64,000 nucleotides of DNA from Salinibacterium sp. ZJ70 (GTDB lineage: Bacteria; Actinomycetota; Actinomycetes; Actinomycetales; Microbacteriaceae): NCBI RefSeq assembly GCF_011751865.2, contig NZ_CP061770.1:1798001-1862000 (forward strand), read 5' to 3'. The notes below the pieces were generated by a model that was not told where the DNA came from, ran no database searches, and was given only the letters and a program-made list of their open reading frames with translations. Both the position numbers and the translations under genes were made by a program. Below, in pieces: positions 8,157-17,240 of this stretch (its first letter is position 1; every line of letters starts with the position of its first letter).

Positions 8157-9362
8157 ATGGACTGGCAGACCCCCGAAGACGCGGTGCCGTCCGCGTTCGT
8201 CACCGAGTCCAATCGGCGCGCGATCTCGGCGGCCCCTCCGGCATCCGGCGCGTGGCGCATCGGCGACGACCCGGGCGATCGGCTGTTCCAGCACATCGGC
8301 CCGATGACGTTCGAACGCGGCGGCAGCCTCCCGGCGGTGTCGATCGCGTACGAGACGTGGGGCGAGCTCAACGAGGCTCGCGACAACGCGGTTCTCGTGC
8401 TGCACGCGCTCACCGGCGACAGCCACGTGATCGGCGCCCCGGGCCGCGGGCATCCGACGGGCGGATGGTGGTCGGGTCTCGTCGGCCCCGGCAAGGTCGT
8501 CGATACGGACCGCTGGTTCGTCGTGGCGCCCAACATGCTCGGCGGATGCCAGGGCTCGACGGGCCCCGCGTCGGTCTCTCCCGACGGGGTCGAATGGGGA
8601 GCGCGCTTCCCGTTCGTCACGATCCGCGACCAAGTCGCCGCACAGCACGCACTCGCCCTTGCTCTCGGCATCGATGCGTGGGGTGCCGTCATCGGCGGCT
8701 CCATGGGCGGCATGCAGGTCATCGAGTGGGCGATCACCCACCCCGAGATGGTGCCGAAGTTCGCCGTGCTCGCGGCTCCCCCGGTGTCGACGGCTGATCA
8801 GATCGCCCTCAACTCGGTGCAGACGGAGGCGATCCGCATGGATCCGGCATGGAATGACGGGGACTACTACAACGCCGAAGACGGCGCCGGACCCCACCGT
8901 GGGCTCGCACTCGCCCGGCGCATGGCGCTGCTCAACTACCGCTCGCCCAGCGAGCTCGACGAGCGCTTCGCGCGCAGCTGGCAGAGCGGGCTCAACCCCA
9001 TGGGCGGCGGCGGACGCTTCGCCGTCGAGAGCTACCTCGACTTCCACGGCAACAAGTTCACGCGCCGATTCGACGCGAACAGCTACCTGACGCTCGTCGA
9101 GGCGATGAACTCCCACGACGTCGGGCGCGAACGCGGCGGGGTGGCGGCCGCGCTCGAGCGGGCGACGGGCCTCGGACTCATCCTCGGCATCGACTCCGAC
9201 CGGCTGTTCTCGGTGCCCGGGCAGCAGATCATCGCCCGCCACATCCCGAACAGCCTCACCGGCCAGGAGCCGGTGGTGATCTCGTCGCCGTTCGGACACG
9301 ACGCGTTCCTCATCGAGGATGCGCTCGTCGGGGCACAGCTCACGCGTCTCCTGGACGCCTGA
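8157..9362 (+). CDS. metX: Homoserine O-acetyltransferase
   Basis: Alpha/beta-hydrolase-fold enzyme of 401 residues that acetylates homoserine with acetyl-CoA, supplying MetY. The nucleophile elbow GGSMGGMQ places the catalytic serine at residue 182; the late DSDRLFS and SPFGHDAFL segments carry the Asp and His of the triad. LNxxRDNAVLVLHALTGDSH is a typical N-terminal MetX block. The start is taken at the ATG at 8157 because CAGAAT lies 7 nt before it (leaderless pattern); an in-frame ATG at 8148 would add three residues but overlaps that box. Confidence 0.95.
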   Translation: MDWQTPEDAVPSAFVTESNRRAISAAPPASGAWRIGDDPGDRLFQHIGPMTFERGGSLPAVSIAYETWGELNEARDNAVLVLHALTGDSHVIGAPGRGHPTGGWWSGLVGPGKVVDTDRWFVVAPNMLGGCQGSTGPASVSPDGVEWGARFPFVTIRDQVAAQHALALALGIDAWGAVIGGSMGGMQVIEWAITHPEMVPKFAVLAAPPVSTADQIALNSVQTEAIRMDPAWNDGDYYNAEDGAGPHRGLALARRMALLNYRSPSELDERFARSWQSGLNPMGGGGRFAVESYLDFHGNKFTRRFDANSYLTLVEAMNSHDVGRERGGVAAALERATGLGLILGIDSDRLFSVPGQQIIARHIPNSLTGQEPVVISSPFGHDAFLIEDALVGAQLTRLLDA

Positions 9363-9410
9363 GCGCGCACCCGCGACGCGCCGTGTGCGCGTGTCACCCC
9401 CTTTCGGGTG
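9363..9410 (+). terminator. Possible weak terminator after metX
   Basis: GCGCGCAC (9363-9370) can pair with GTGTGCGC (9383-9390), with one G-U pair, and a small second hairpin CACCC/GGGTG follows at 9395-9410. Stems are short and there is no U-tract, so termination here is uncertain. Confidence 0.3.
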
Positions 9411-9469
9411 TCGTCATCTGTCACCATGTGGCTACGTCCCCCGAACCACCACGAAGGAACACATCCGAG

Positions 9470-10642
9470 ATGGACCTCCTCGCGAAGGAACGCGACCGCG
9501 TTCTGCAGCGAGTGGCCCGCGTCTACGGCTTGAGCTTCACCGCCGTCTCCGCCGCGTGCTTCTCGCTTCCCGGCGCCGTCGCCGGAAGCGACACGACCGC
9601 TCTCGGGATCTCGCTGTACGTGCTCCTCGCGGCTTTCTTCGTCGTCCTCGGGTACAGCCGCAACCCCGCGTGGATCGTCGCGGTGCTCGCGACGGGCATC
9701 GGCATCGCCGTCGTCATGACGGACGCCGGCAGCACGGACCTCGGCTCCGGCGGGCTTCTCGCGCTTCAGCTCCTCGTGGCGGGCGCTCTCGCCTCGATCG
9801 CGATCGTGCTGGGCGGAAGCCTCTGGCGCCTCGTCGGACTCATCCTGTCGTGCGCCGCTGTCCTCGTCGCGGTTCTCGTGCTCACCGCCGGCTCACCGCA
9901 GTCGCTGCGCATGGGGGGCCTCGTGATCCTCGGGTGGGTGCTCACCGCGGGCATCGGCTGGTGGGTGTCGGCCGGAGTGCCGCAGGTGGCCTCGCGCATC
10001 GGGAGCATCGGCCGAGCACACCGCGCGGAGCGTCAGGCAAGCGAGTTGGAAGCACAGCGCCGTCAGTCGGCCCGTCTGCTGCACGACACCGTGCTCGCCA
10101 CCCTCACCCTCCTCGCCCACTCGGGTGTCGGCGTGACGCCGCAGGCGCTGCGCGAGCAGGCCGCCGACGACGCAGCGCTTCTGCGGCAGCTGCGCCTCGG
10201 GTCCACGCCCACCCCCGAATCCTCGGGCAGCTATCAGCTCGCCGCCGGAGGCGAACCGGAGCCCGTGCTCGGCCGCACCCTCGAGTCGGTCAAACACCGC
10301 TTCGGCCGGATGGGTCTCCAGGTGAGCTGGCACGGCACCGGGCAGGTGCACCTCCCCACCGAGGTGCTCGATGCGTTCCTCCTGGCCCTCGCGGAGTGCC
10401 TCGAGAATGTGCGCCGCCACTCCGGGGTCACGCAGGCCCACGTGACGATCACCGATGACGACACGACCGTGCGCGCGATGGTGACGGATGCGGGGGTCGG
10501 CTTCGACATCGCCGACATCGAAGAGGCCAATCTCGGCTTCGCGGAATCGGTGGTCGCACGGTTGCGCGAAGTGGGCGGCAACGCGCGGCTGTTCTCCTCG
10601 CCCGGAGCCGGAACCACGGTCGTGCTGGAGGTTCCCAAGTGA
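9470..10642 (+). CDS. Membrane sensor histidine kinase (NarL/DesK-type)
   Basis: Sensor kinase of 390 residues. About six membrane helices fill the first 180 residues with almost no extracellular domain, so it may sense a membrane-linked signal. A short coiled segment leads into the dimerisation helix with the phospho-acceptor His205 in RLLHDTVLATL, a HisKA_3-like sequence. The ATPase domain has an N-box (ALAECLENVRRHS) and a G-box (DAGVGFD) and looks competent. The ATG at 9470 is preferred for its GAAGGA ribosome site; the frame is open further upstream. It overlaps the next gene by GTGA and should phosphorylate the response regulator two genes downstream. Confidence 0.88.
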   Translation: MDLLAKERDRVLQRVARVYGLSFTAVSAACFSLPGAVAGSDTTALGISLYVLLAAFFVVLGYSRNPAWIVAVLATGIGIAVVMTDAGSTDLGSGGLLALQLLVAGALASIAIVLGGSLWRLVGLILSCAAVLVAVLVLTAGSPQSLRMGGLVILGWVLTAGIGWWVSAGVPQVASRIGSIGRAHRAERQASELEAQRRQSARLLHDTVLATLTLLAHSGVGVTPQALREQAADDAALLRQLRLGSTPTPESSGSYQLAAGGEPEPVLGRTLESVKHRFGRMGLQVSWHGTGQVHLPTEVLDAFLLALAECLENVRRHSGVTQAHVTITDDDTTVRAMVTDAGVGFDIADIEEANLGFAESVVARLREVGGNARLFSSPGAGTTVVLEVPK

Positions 10643-11895
10643 GCACACTCCCCGAGGAGAACACGCTCGGCATCGTCGTCGGCAACGCGGCTCGCGCCGT
10701 CACGAGCCGCGCCAAGCGCCTCGGCCAGGCGGGCGAACGCCCCGGCCTCGGCATCGCGTTCCTCGCCCTCGGCGCCTCGATCTTCGTGATCCTGCGGATC
10801 GCGTACGGGCTCGTGTGGTTCGTGCTGTCGTGGGAGCAGTACACGATCCCGCTTGCTGCAGCGGCGTCGTGGGCGGTCCTCGTGGCAACCGCCACGGGCA
10901 CCATCCTGGGCACCCGTCTCGGCAGCGAGCGCATGCCCACCTGGGTCTTCCTCCTCGTGCTCGTCGGCATCGCGGCCACCGCCGCCTTCGACGTCACAGC
11001 CGTGTGGACGATCGACCCCATGGGCAGCGCGCTCACATCCGCGACCGCGGCAGGCGCTGTGCTGCTCCTCGTCGTGACGCACCGCGGTGCTGCTGAGGTG
11101 CTCGGAGCCGCGGCGGCGCTCGGACTCGGACTCGCGCTGTGCATGTTCCTCGCGACGCCGCCGAACGCCCCGTTCGACGCGGATACGGTGGGCCCGCAGC
11201 TCGCGGCGATCACCTTCGCCGTTCTCCCCGCGGTCATCGGGGTCGTTCTCGTGCACGGCTACCGGCGGATGGTGCAGAACGAACTCGATCGGGTGCTCGT
11301 GCAGTCGAACGTCTCGGCACCCCGCTTCGCGGTCGGCATGCTCGCCTCGGAGGAGCTCGCGCGCCTCGACCTCGCCGCGGAGAACCTGCTCGACGCGATC
11401 GCGACAGGCCGCACCGCGCTCCCGCTGTCGCCCAAGACCGCGTCGGTGGCGGCGTCCCTCGCGACCGAGCTGCGTCTGCACCTCATCGAAGGACGCCGCG
11501 AGACGTGGCTGTACCACGCGGTGAGCGAGTCGGAGCTGCTGGGCAAGACCGTCACCCTCATCGACAAGTCCGCCCTTGCGGGTCTGCTCGACTCGACGCA
11601 GCGTGACGGCCTGCTCGCGGCCGCATGGCTGCTGGTGACCGACAGCCGACCGAAGACAGCCGCGAACCGCACGGTGACGATCCAGGTCGGACCTCTCGCT
11701 CCTGGAGCATCCGAGCGCCCCGACCGCCGACTCGTCATCCCCATCGCCATCACGAGCACCGGAATCAGCCGGAATCGTGTCGACCCGGCGATCTGGGCCG
11801 CCCTGGGCCGCGTCGGACGATACTCTGACAGCACCGAGGACGGAAGCCTGCGCGTCGATATCGAGACGATCGTCGACAACCCGGCCGACGTGTGA
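10639..11895 (+). CDS. Membrane protein resembling a degenerate sensor kinase
   Basis: This 418-residue protein has about six or seven membrane helices in its first 210 residues and a cytoplasmic C-terminal half. Its plan copies the kinase encoded just upstream: membrane domain, helical linker, then an ATPase-like domain. The phospho-acceptor histidine motif is absent, and where the kinase has its N-box this protein reads DGLLAAAWLLVTDSR, without the Asn that binds Mg-ATP; no G-box is seen. I infer a pseudokinase that may modulate or pair with the true kinase. The family is not one I can name. It overlaps the kinase stop by GTGA and ends just before the regulator. Confidence 0.7.
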   Translation: MSTLPEENTLGIVVGNAARAVTSRAKRLGQAGERPGLGIAFLALGASIFVILRIAYGLVWFVLSWEQYTIPLAAAASWAVLVATATGTILGTRLGSERMPTWVFLLVLVGIAATAAFDVTAVWTIDPMGSALTSATAAGAVLLLVVTHRGAAEVLGAAAALGLGLALCMFLATPPNAPFDADTVGPQLAAITFAVLPAVIGVVLVHGYRRMVQNELDRVLVQSNVSAPRFAVGMLASEELARLDLAAENLLDAIATGRTALPLSPKTASVAASLATELRLHLIEGRRETWLYHAVSESELLGKTVTLIDKSALAGLLDSTQRDGLLAAAWLLVTDSRPKTAANRTVTIQVGPLAPGASERPDRRLVIPIAITSTGISRNRVDPAIWAALGRVGRYSDSTEDGSLRVDIETIVDNPADV

Positions 11896-11924
11896 GCCCC
11901 CTACAGATGCCGAAGGAGACACCG

Positions 11925-12587
11925 ATGGCCGGACCCATCCGCCTCGCACTCGTTGACGATCACCGCATGATCCTGAGTGGTCTCGCGAACTGGATCCGCA
12001 ACGCGACCGACGAGATCGACGTGGTCGCGGCACTCGCGACCTGGCCCGAACTCCTCACGCATCCCGCGTTCCCGGTCGACGTCGTGCTGCTCGACCTCGA
12101 TCTCAAGGACAACATCCCTGTCGCGGTGAAGATCGCGGCGCTCAAGTCGACCGGCGTGCGCGTCGTGCTCATGAGCACCTACTCGGAGCCGAACGTCGTG
12201 CGCGAGGCTCTCGCCGCGGGCGCTCTCGGGTACCTGGTGAAGACGGAGCAGGCCGAGATGATCGTCGAAGCCATCCGCGCCGCTTCGAAGGGCGAGAGCT
12301 TCATCTCGGCGGAGCTCGACCTCGCGCTCAACGCCTCCGACATCGGCGGCGCCCCGAAGCTCTCAGCGCAGGAGCGCCGCGTGATGGCGCTCTACGGCGG
12401 TGGCGAGCCGGTGAAGTCGGTCGCCTACCAGCTCGGCATCTCGGAGGAGACCGCCAAGAGCTACCTCAAGCGCATCCGCGAGAAGTACCGCGTCGCGGGA
12501 ATCGATGTGGGCACGAAGGTCGCGCTGCGTCGCCGTGCGATCCAGGACGGCATCCTCGTTCAGGATGCCCACGTCGGCGCGTTCTGA
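11925..12587 (+). CDS. LuxR/NarL-family response regulator
   Basis: Two-domain regulator of 220 residues. The receiver has the acidic pair in LALVDDH, the phospho-acceptor Asp57 in VVLLDLDL and the lysine in YLVKTEQ. The DNA-binding domain is a LuxR-type HTH (LSAQERRVMALYGGG through EETAKSYLKRIREKY). ATG 11925 is preferred because GAAGGAG lies 7 nt upstream; a GTG at 11892 would overlap the previous stop as GTGA and add 11 residues. It should act as the output of the upstream kinase; targets are unknown. Its last 28 bp overlap the convergent GT87-like gene. Confidence 0.88.
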   Translation: MAGPIRLALVDDHRMILSGLANWIRNATDEIDVVAALATWPELLTHPAFPVDVVLLDLDLKDNIPVAVKIAALKSTGVRVVLMSTYSEPNVVREALAAGALGYLVKTEQAEMIVEAIRAASKGESFISAELDLALNASDIGGAPKLSAQERRVMALYGGGEPVKSVAYQLGISEETAKSYLKRIREKYRVAGIDVGTKVALRRRAIQDGILVQDAHVGAF

Positions 12588-13825
12588 GCCACGGCGGTCT
12601 CGCTCCGCTGCCCGCGGACGATTCCGACGAGCGACGCGATGGCCCACGCGAACAGCACAGCGTAGAGCGCGTTGCGCGCCGTGAGCACGAGCAGGATCAC
12701 CGTGTCGAGCCGCAGCAGCATCCCGTACGCGTAGGGATACACGGCGTGTGTGAGCGCGCCGATCGCGAGCGCGAGTGAGGCGGGCACGCGGTAGTCGACT
12801 CCGCGACCGTGCGACGCGCTCACGAGGCCGAGGATGACCGGCACGGCGAGCCATCCCGCGAACTGCGGCGACCCCACTTTGTTGAACAGGATGAGCGCAG
12901 TCGTGAAGGCGAGCACGAGCGCAGGCAGCAGGCGCTCCGGGTGCACGCGCCGCCGGGCGCCGATGACCCCGAGCGCGAGGATCGCGCCGACGGCGAGAGC
13001 GAGCAGCGGAGTCGACAGTGCGGCCGCGAGCTCGACGCCCTCGCCCGAGAACTGGTAGGTGAGGATCTCGCGGTCGTAGTAGATCGCGTTCGGGCCGCCC
13101 GCCCACGCCGACCACATGGCGACCGTCGCGAGCGGTGACTCGATCTGCAGGCCTCGGTCGGTCTGCTGGGTGATGAAGCTGAACAGCGCGGGGCCTCCGC
13201 CGAGCGCGAGAGCGGCGACGATCACCGCGAGCGTCGTGCCTGCCGCGGCGACGGCCACCGCGAGCCGTGACCGCAGCGCGATGAAGGCCGCGGCGACGAG
13301 GGCGGCCGGCCACACCTTGATCCACGCCCCGATGGTGAGCAGCGACGCGCCGAGTGCGGGCCGTGCGATCACCACGAGCACGCCGATCACCGCGATGGCG
13401 GTCGAGAAGGCGTCGATCCGCCCGAGGGTCACAGGCCCCACGGCGAGCAGGAAGGCGAGCCACCACCAGGCTGCGCGCGGAGCGCGGCGTCCGTGGAGAA
13501 GCACCGCGAACGCCACCGCGTCGACGAGGGTCACGAGCGTCAGCCAGGTGGCGGCGAAGAGACTCCAGCCGAACGTGAGAGAGCCGAGCATCGGCAGCAT
13601 CGCGAGCACCGGATACACCCACGGCGCGTCGATCCCCAGCCAGATGCCGGCCTCGACGCCCGACCGAACCCAGGGGATGTAGGTGATGGTGACGTCGCCC
13701 ATCGGGAGGCTCGGGGCTGTGAGGCAGATGTACCCGAGCACCAGATGCACCGCGAAGAACGCGCCCCACAGCAGGAGTCGGCGATGATGCCAGGGAGTCG
13801 GCGCTGCGTTCTCCCCGCCTGTCAT
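12560..13825 (-). CDS. GT87/DUF2029-like polytopic membrane protein (possible polyprenyl-phosphate-dependent mannosyltransferase)
   Basis: Integral membrane protein of 421 residues with around ten to twelve helices. The early loop PMGDVTITYIPWVRSG contains an acidic residue after the first helix, as in GT-C glycosyltransferases of the GT87/DUF2029 group, which move mannose or arabinose from a lipid-phosphate donor onto cell-envelope glycans. IGAWIKVWPAAL and FNKVGSPQFAGWL are also typical. The donor and acceptor are inferences only. ATG 13825 is chosen: TACGCT (13833-13838, minus strand) is 7 nt before it, a leaderless arrangement. The 3' end overlaps the response regulator gene by 28 bp. Confidence 0.7.
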   Translation of the reverse strand: MTGGENAAPTPWHHRRLLLWGAFFAVHLVLGYICLTAPSLPMGDVTITYIPWVRSGVEAGIWLGIDAPWVYPVLAMLPMLGSLTFGWSLFAATWLTLVTLVDAVAFAVLLHGRRAPRAAWWWLAFLLAVGPVTLGRIDAFSTAIAVIGVLVVIARPALGASLLTIGAWIKVWPAALVAAAFIALRSRLAVAVAAAGTTLAVIVAALALGGGPALFSFITQQTDRGLQIESPLATVAMWSAWAGGPNAIYYDREILTYQFSGEGVELAAALSTPLLALAVGAILALGVIGARRRVHPERLLPALVLAFTTALILFNKVGSPQFAGWLAVPVILGLVSASHGRGVDYRVPASLALAIGALTHAVYPYAYGMLLRLDTVILLVLTARNALYAVLFAWAIASLVGIVRGQRSETAVAQNAPTWAS

Positions 13826-13930
13826 GTCGGCCAGCGTACCGGCGTGCGTGACATCGGATGACGCTGGGGCGAGCGCCGAGTCGTCCGACACGGAATGATG
13901 GAAGCACCCGCATCGAACATGGAGGCAAAC

Positions 13931-14764
13931 ATGTCCCGCATCTCGCGCTTCGCCGCCGTCGCCTCGGCGTCCGCACTCGCGTTCGCCCTGGCGGCCTGCG
14001 CCGGCGACGCCCAGACAACCGAATACGTGAACGACGAGTTCGTCACCGACGGCAAGCTCACCATCGCCACCGGCGAAATGGCCTACTACCCGTACGTCAT
14101 CGACGACGCACCCGAGTCGGGCGAGGGCTTCGAAGCCGCTGTCGCCTACGCCATCGCCGAAGAGCTCGGCTTCGAGGCCGACGACGTCGAGTGGGTGCGC
14201 ACGAGCTTCGAGTCCGCCATCGCGCCGGGCCCGAAGGACTACGACCTCAACATCCAGCAGTTCTCGATCACCGCCGAGCGCAAGGAGAACGTCGACTTCT
14301 CTGCCCCGTACTACGCCGCGACCCAGGCGCTCGTCGCCATCGAGGGCGGCAACGCCGACGGCGCGACCTCGATCGAGGACCTCAAGGGCCTGCTGATCGG
14401 CGCCATGACCGGCACCACGAGCGGCCAGACGGTCGAGCAGGTCGTCGCCCCGACCGCTGGTGTTCAGTACTTCAACACCAACGAGGATGTGAAGCTCGCG
14501 CTCGAGTCGGGTCAGATCGACGCGATCGCGCTCGACCTCCCCACCGCCTTCTACACGACCGGCGTCGAGATCGACAACAGCTTCATCGTCGGCGAGCTCC
14601 CGAGCGCTGGCATCTCGGACGAGTGGGGCATCGTGCTGGCGAAGGGCTCGCCGCTGACTGAGCGTGTCTCGGCGGCGATCGAGAAGCTGCGCGACAGCGG
14701 CAAGCTGCAGGAGATCACCGACAAGTGGCTCGGTGCTGAGGCGGGCGTCGCCAAGCTCTCCTGA
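13931..14764 (+). CDS. Amino-acid ABC transporter substrate-binding lipoprotein
   Basis: Solute-binding protein of 277 residues (SBP_bac_3 type). The signal peptide ends in the lipobox LAAC with the lipidated cysteine near residue 20. The mature part has the expected layout: LTIATGEMAYYPYVI near the N-terminus, YDLNIQQFSITAERKENVDFS in the middle, and SGKLQEITDKWLG at the end. It should capture a polar amino acid or derivative outside the membrane for the permease and ATPase that follow. The ATG at 13931 has GGAGG upstream; earlier in-frame ATGs at 13895 and 13919 lack a ribosome site. Confidence 0.9.
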   Translation: MSRISRFAAVASASALAFALAACAGDAQTTEYVNDEFVTDGKLTIATGEMAYYPYVIDDAPESGEGFEAAVAYAIAEELGFEADDVEWVRTSFESAIAPGPKDYDLNIQQFSITAERKENVDFSAPYYAATQALVAIEGGNADGATSIEDLKGLLIGAMTGTTSGQTVEQVVAPTAGVQYFNTNEDVKLALESGQIDAIALDLPTAFYTTGVEIDNSFIVGELPSAGISDEWGIVLAKGSPLTERVSAAIEKLRDSGKLQEITDKWLGAEAGVAKLS

Positions 14765-14804
14765 CGTGACAGAGCACGGCGCCACCTCAGGTAGCGTCGA
14801 CTCC

Positions 14805-15659
14805 GTGAATGATGTGACGACCCGACGGCCGAGCGAACTTGAGCTCGGCCGTCGGGCGTACCGCACGACGCAGTCGGTTCGCTCCATCCTCATCGCGATC
14901 GCTTCGACGCTCGCCCTGGCCCTCATCCTGTGGCTGACGGTCATCAACACCCCCGGCTGGGCCGCTGTCCAGCGCACCTTCTTCGATCCGGAGACGTTCG
15001 TCCAGGCGATCCCCCGGGTGGCCGAGGGCTTCCTGCTGAACCTGCAGCTGCTCGGCATCTCGGTTGTGACCGTCGCCATCACCGCGACGCTCATCGCGGT
15101 GATCCGCACGCTCCGCGGGCCCGTCTTCTTCCCGCTGCGCGCGATCGCTGCGGGCTACACGGACATCTTCCGCGGACTGCCGCTCATCATCGTGCTGTAT
15201 CTCGTGGGCTACGGCATCCCCGGGCTTCTCAACGAACGCATCCCTGTCGTGGTGCTGGGCACCATTGCGCTCACCCTCACCTACTCGGCCTACGTCAGTG
15301 AGGTGATCCGCGCGGGCATCGAAGCGGTCCACCCCTCGCAGCGCCTGGCCGCCCGTGCCCTCGGGCTCAGCTACGCCAAGACACTTCGGATCGTCGTCAT
15401 GCCGCAGGCGGTGCGCAAGATGACGCCGGCTCTCATGAACGACTTCGTCGCGATGCAGAAGGATGTCGGGCTCATCTCCGTGCTCGGCGCCGTCGACGCC
15501 GTACGCGGCGCGCAGCTCGAGACCGCGCAGGCCTACAACTTCACCCCGTACATCGTCGCGGGGCTCCTGTTCATCCTCCTGGCGATCCCCACCATCCGGC
15601 TCGCCGACTGGTACACCGCGCGACTGCGCAGCCGCGAGCAGATGGGATCGATCGTATGA
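14805..15659 (+). CDS. Amino-acid ABC transporter permease (HisM/HisQ family)
   Basis: Permease of 284 residues with a poorly conserved cytoplasmic N-terminus, one early helix and then the five-helix core. The EAA loop that contacts the ATPase reads AARALGLSYAKTLRIVVMPQA. It forms the membrane channel of the importer encoded here. The GTG at 14805 is preferred because TAGCGT lies exactly 7 nt upstream; a GTG at 14766 would add 13 residues. That box suggests an internal leaderless promoter in addition to read-through from the binding-protein gene. The stop overlaps the ATPase start as ATGA. Confidence 0.88.
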   Translation: MNDVTTRRPSELELGRRAYRTTQSVRSILIAIASTLALALILWLTVINTPGWAAVQRTFFDPETFVQAIPRVAEGFLLNLQLLGISVVTVAITATLIAVIRTLRGPVFFPLRAIAAGYTDIFRGLPLIIVLYLVGYGIPGLLNERIPVVVLGTIALTLTYSAYVSEVIRAGIEAVHPSQRLAARALGLSYAKTLRIVVMPQAVRKMTPALMNDFVAMQKDVGLISVLGAVDAVRGAQLETAQAYNFTPYIVAGLLFILLAIPTIRLADWYTARLRSREQMGSIV

Positions 15660-16387
15660 ACCCCGTCCTGCAGGCCACCGACATCTGGAAGGCGTTCGGC
15701 GAGAAGGAGGTGCTGCGCGGCATCTCGCTCGACCTCGCGAAGCACGAAGTCGTCGCGCTCATCGGCCCGAGCGGATCCGGCAAGTCGACGCTGCTGCGCT
15801 GCCTCAATCTGCTCGAACCGATCGACGACGGACAGATCCTGCTCGAAGGTCGTGACATCTCGGATCCGCGCGTCAAGCAGGACGAGGTGCGCGCACGATT
15901 CGGCGTGGTCTTCCAGCACTACAACCTGTTCCCCCACCTCTCGGTGCTCGACAACGTGGCCCTCGCTTCGCGCACGGTGCACGGGGTGCCGCGCCGGGAG
16001 GCCGAGCGGCGTGGCCTCGAGCTGCTCGAGCGCATCGGCCTCGCCGACAAGGCAAAAGAGCACCCCGATCGCCTCTCGGGCGGCCAGCAGCAGCGTGCGG
16101 CGATCGTCCGCGCCATCGCGACCAACCCCACGGTGCTTCTGCTCGACGAGATCACGAGCGCTCTCGACCCCGAGCTTGTGGGCGAAGTGCTCGACCTGGT
16201 GGGCGAACTCGCCTCGGATGGCGCGACGATCCTCATGGCGACGCACGAGATGGCGTTCGCCCGGGAGGTGGCGCACCGTGTGCTCTTCCTCGACGGGGGC
16301 GTCGTCGTCGAGCAGGGCCCCGCGCGGGAGCTCTTCGCGAACCCGCGCGAGGAGCGCACCCGAGAGTTCCTGTCGCGCGTCGGCTGA
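15656..16387 (+). CDS. Amino-acid ABC transporter ATP-binding protein (GlnQ/HisP type)
   Basis: ATPase of 243 residues that powers the importer. Walker A is GPSGSGKST, the Q-loop falls in FGVVFQHYNLFPHL, the signature is LSGGQQQR and Walker B is VLLLDEITSALDPE, followed by the switch histidine in MATHE. The FQHYNLFPHLSVLDNV block is diagnostic of polar amino-acid importers. It is joined to the permease by an ATGA overlap. Confidence 0.93.
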   Translation: MNPVLQATDIWKAFGEKEVLRGISLDLAKHEVVALIGPSGSGKSTLLRCLNLLEPIDDGQILLEGRDISDPRVKQDEVRARFGVVFQHYNLFPHLSVLDNVALASRTVHGVPRREAERRGLELLERIGLADKAKEHPDRLSGGQQQRAAIVRAIATNPTVLLLDEITSALDPELVGEVLDLVGELASDGATILMATHEMAFAREVAHRVLFLDGGVVVEQGPARELFANPREERTREFLSRVG

Positions 16388-16401
16388 GGCGTCTCCGCCT
16401 C
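16386..16401. terminator. Possible small hairpin terminator after the ABC operon
   Basis: GAGGCG/CGCCTC with a 4-nt loop begins within the ATPase stop codon, in the 27-bp gap before the convergent nnrD gene. The stem is only 6 bp and there is no U-tract. Confidence 0.3.
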
Positions 16402-16414
16402 TGCTGCAGCCGCG

Positions 16415-17233
16415 TCAGCGGTTCGCCACGAGATCGCGGATGACGCCCGGGATGTGCTCGCACAGCTCGACGACGGTGAACGGTCCCCCGCGGCTCGCGC
16501 GATCGGCTGCGACGCCGTGGATGACCGCAGCTGTCGCCGCGAGCCGGGCCGCCTGACGCGGGTCCGCCACGAGTTCGGCCGCATGCGTCGCCAGCAGCGC
16601 CCCGAGCACCCCCGCGAGCGCATCCCCCGCCCCCGCGGTCGCCGTCCAGGCGGGCGCGGTGGAGACGCGCAGGAGCGAGCCGTCGGGCGAGGCGATGTGC
16701 GTCGTGTGGCCCTTGAGCAGCACGACTCCGTCGACCCTCTCGGCGGCCGCGAGGGCGCTTGAGGCGGGATCGGCGAGTACCTCCGCACGATCGACGTCGA
16801 GCAGCCGCGCGAGCTCCCGCGCATGCGGAACGAGCACGCGCAGCCCCGAAGCGGATGCGGTGTGCGGCAGGGCTCCCGCGTCGATGACGGTCGGCACCCC
16901 GTCGGCCAGCGCGAGATCCCGCTGCCGCGCCGTGATGTCGTCGACGTTCTCCGCGTCCTGGCCGGGCCCCACGATCCACGCCTGCACGCGCCCCGCTGCC
17001 GTCACGGCCTCCGGGCGTCGCTGCAGCACGAGTCGTGTGGGGCGCCCCGCGCCGCGATAGCGCACCATGCCCACCCCCGTGCGGAGCGCCGCCTCCACCG
17101 TGAGCACAGCCGCCCCCGGGTAGGCCGCGGAGCCCGCGGCGATCCCGAGCACACCGCGCGAGTACTTGTCGTCGTCGGGGCCGGGAACCGCGATCCCGCC
17201 CGCCGCATCAACCGGTCCGAAGAGCTCGCTCAT
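16415..17233 (-). CDS. nnrD: ADP-dependent NAD(P)H-hydrate dehydratase
   Basis: Carbohydrate-kinase-fold repair enzyme of 272 residues that converts damaged (S)-NAD(P)H hydrate back to NAD(P)H using ADP. KYSRGVLGIAAGS near the N-terminus, GPGQD in the middle and the catalytic TAGAGDALAG loop near residue 215 mark the family. The epimerase half (NnrE) often fused to it is absent. It has a leaderless-type start: TATCCT (minus strand, 17241-17246) lies 7 nt before the ATG. Divergent from the HAD gene across 23 bp. Confidence 0.9.
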   Translation of the reverse strand: MSELFGPVDAAGGIAVPGPDDDKYSRGVLGIAAGSAAYPGAAVLTVEAALRTGVGMVRYRGAGRPTRLVLQRRPEAVTAAGRVQAWIVGPGQDAENVDDITARQRDLALADGVPTVIDAGALPHTASASGLRVLVPHARELARLLDVDRAEVLADPASSALAAAERVDGVVLLKGHTTHIASPDGSLLRVSTAPAWTATAGAGDALAGVLGALLATHAAELVADPRQAARLAATAAVIHGVAADRASRGGPFTVVELCEHIPGVIRDLVANR

Positions 17234-17240
17234 GCGCGCC

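Noticed and set aside
14766..14804. GTG at 14766 as start of the amino-acid permease
   Set aside because: It is in frame but begins 2 nt after the preceding stop codon without a ribosome site; the GTG at 14805 has a TAGCGT box at the leaderless distance and the extra 13 residues are not needed.
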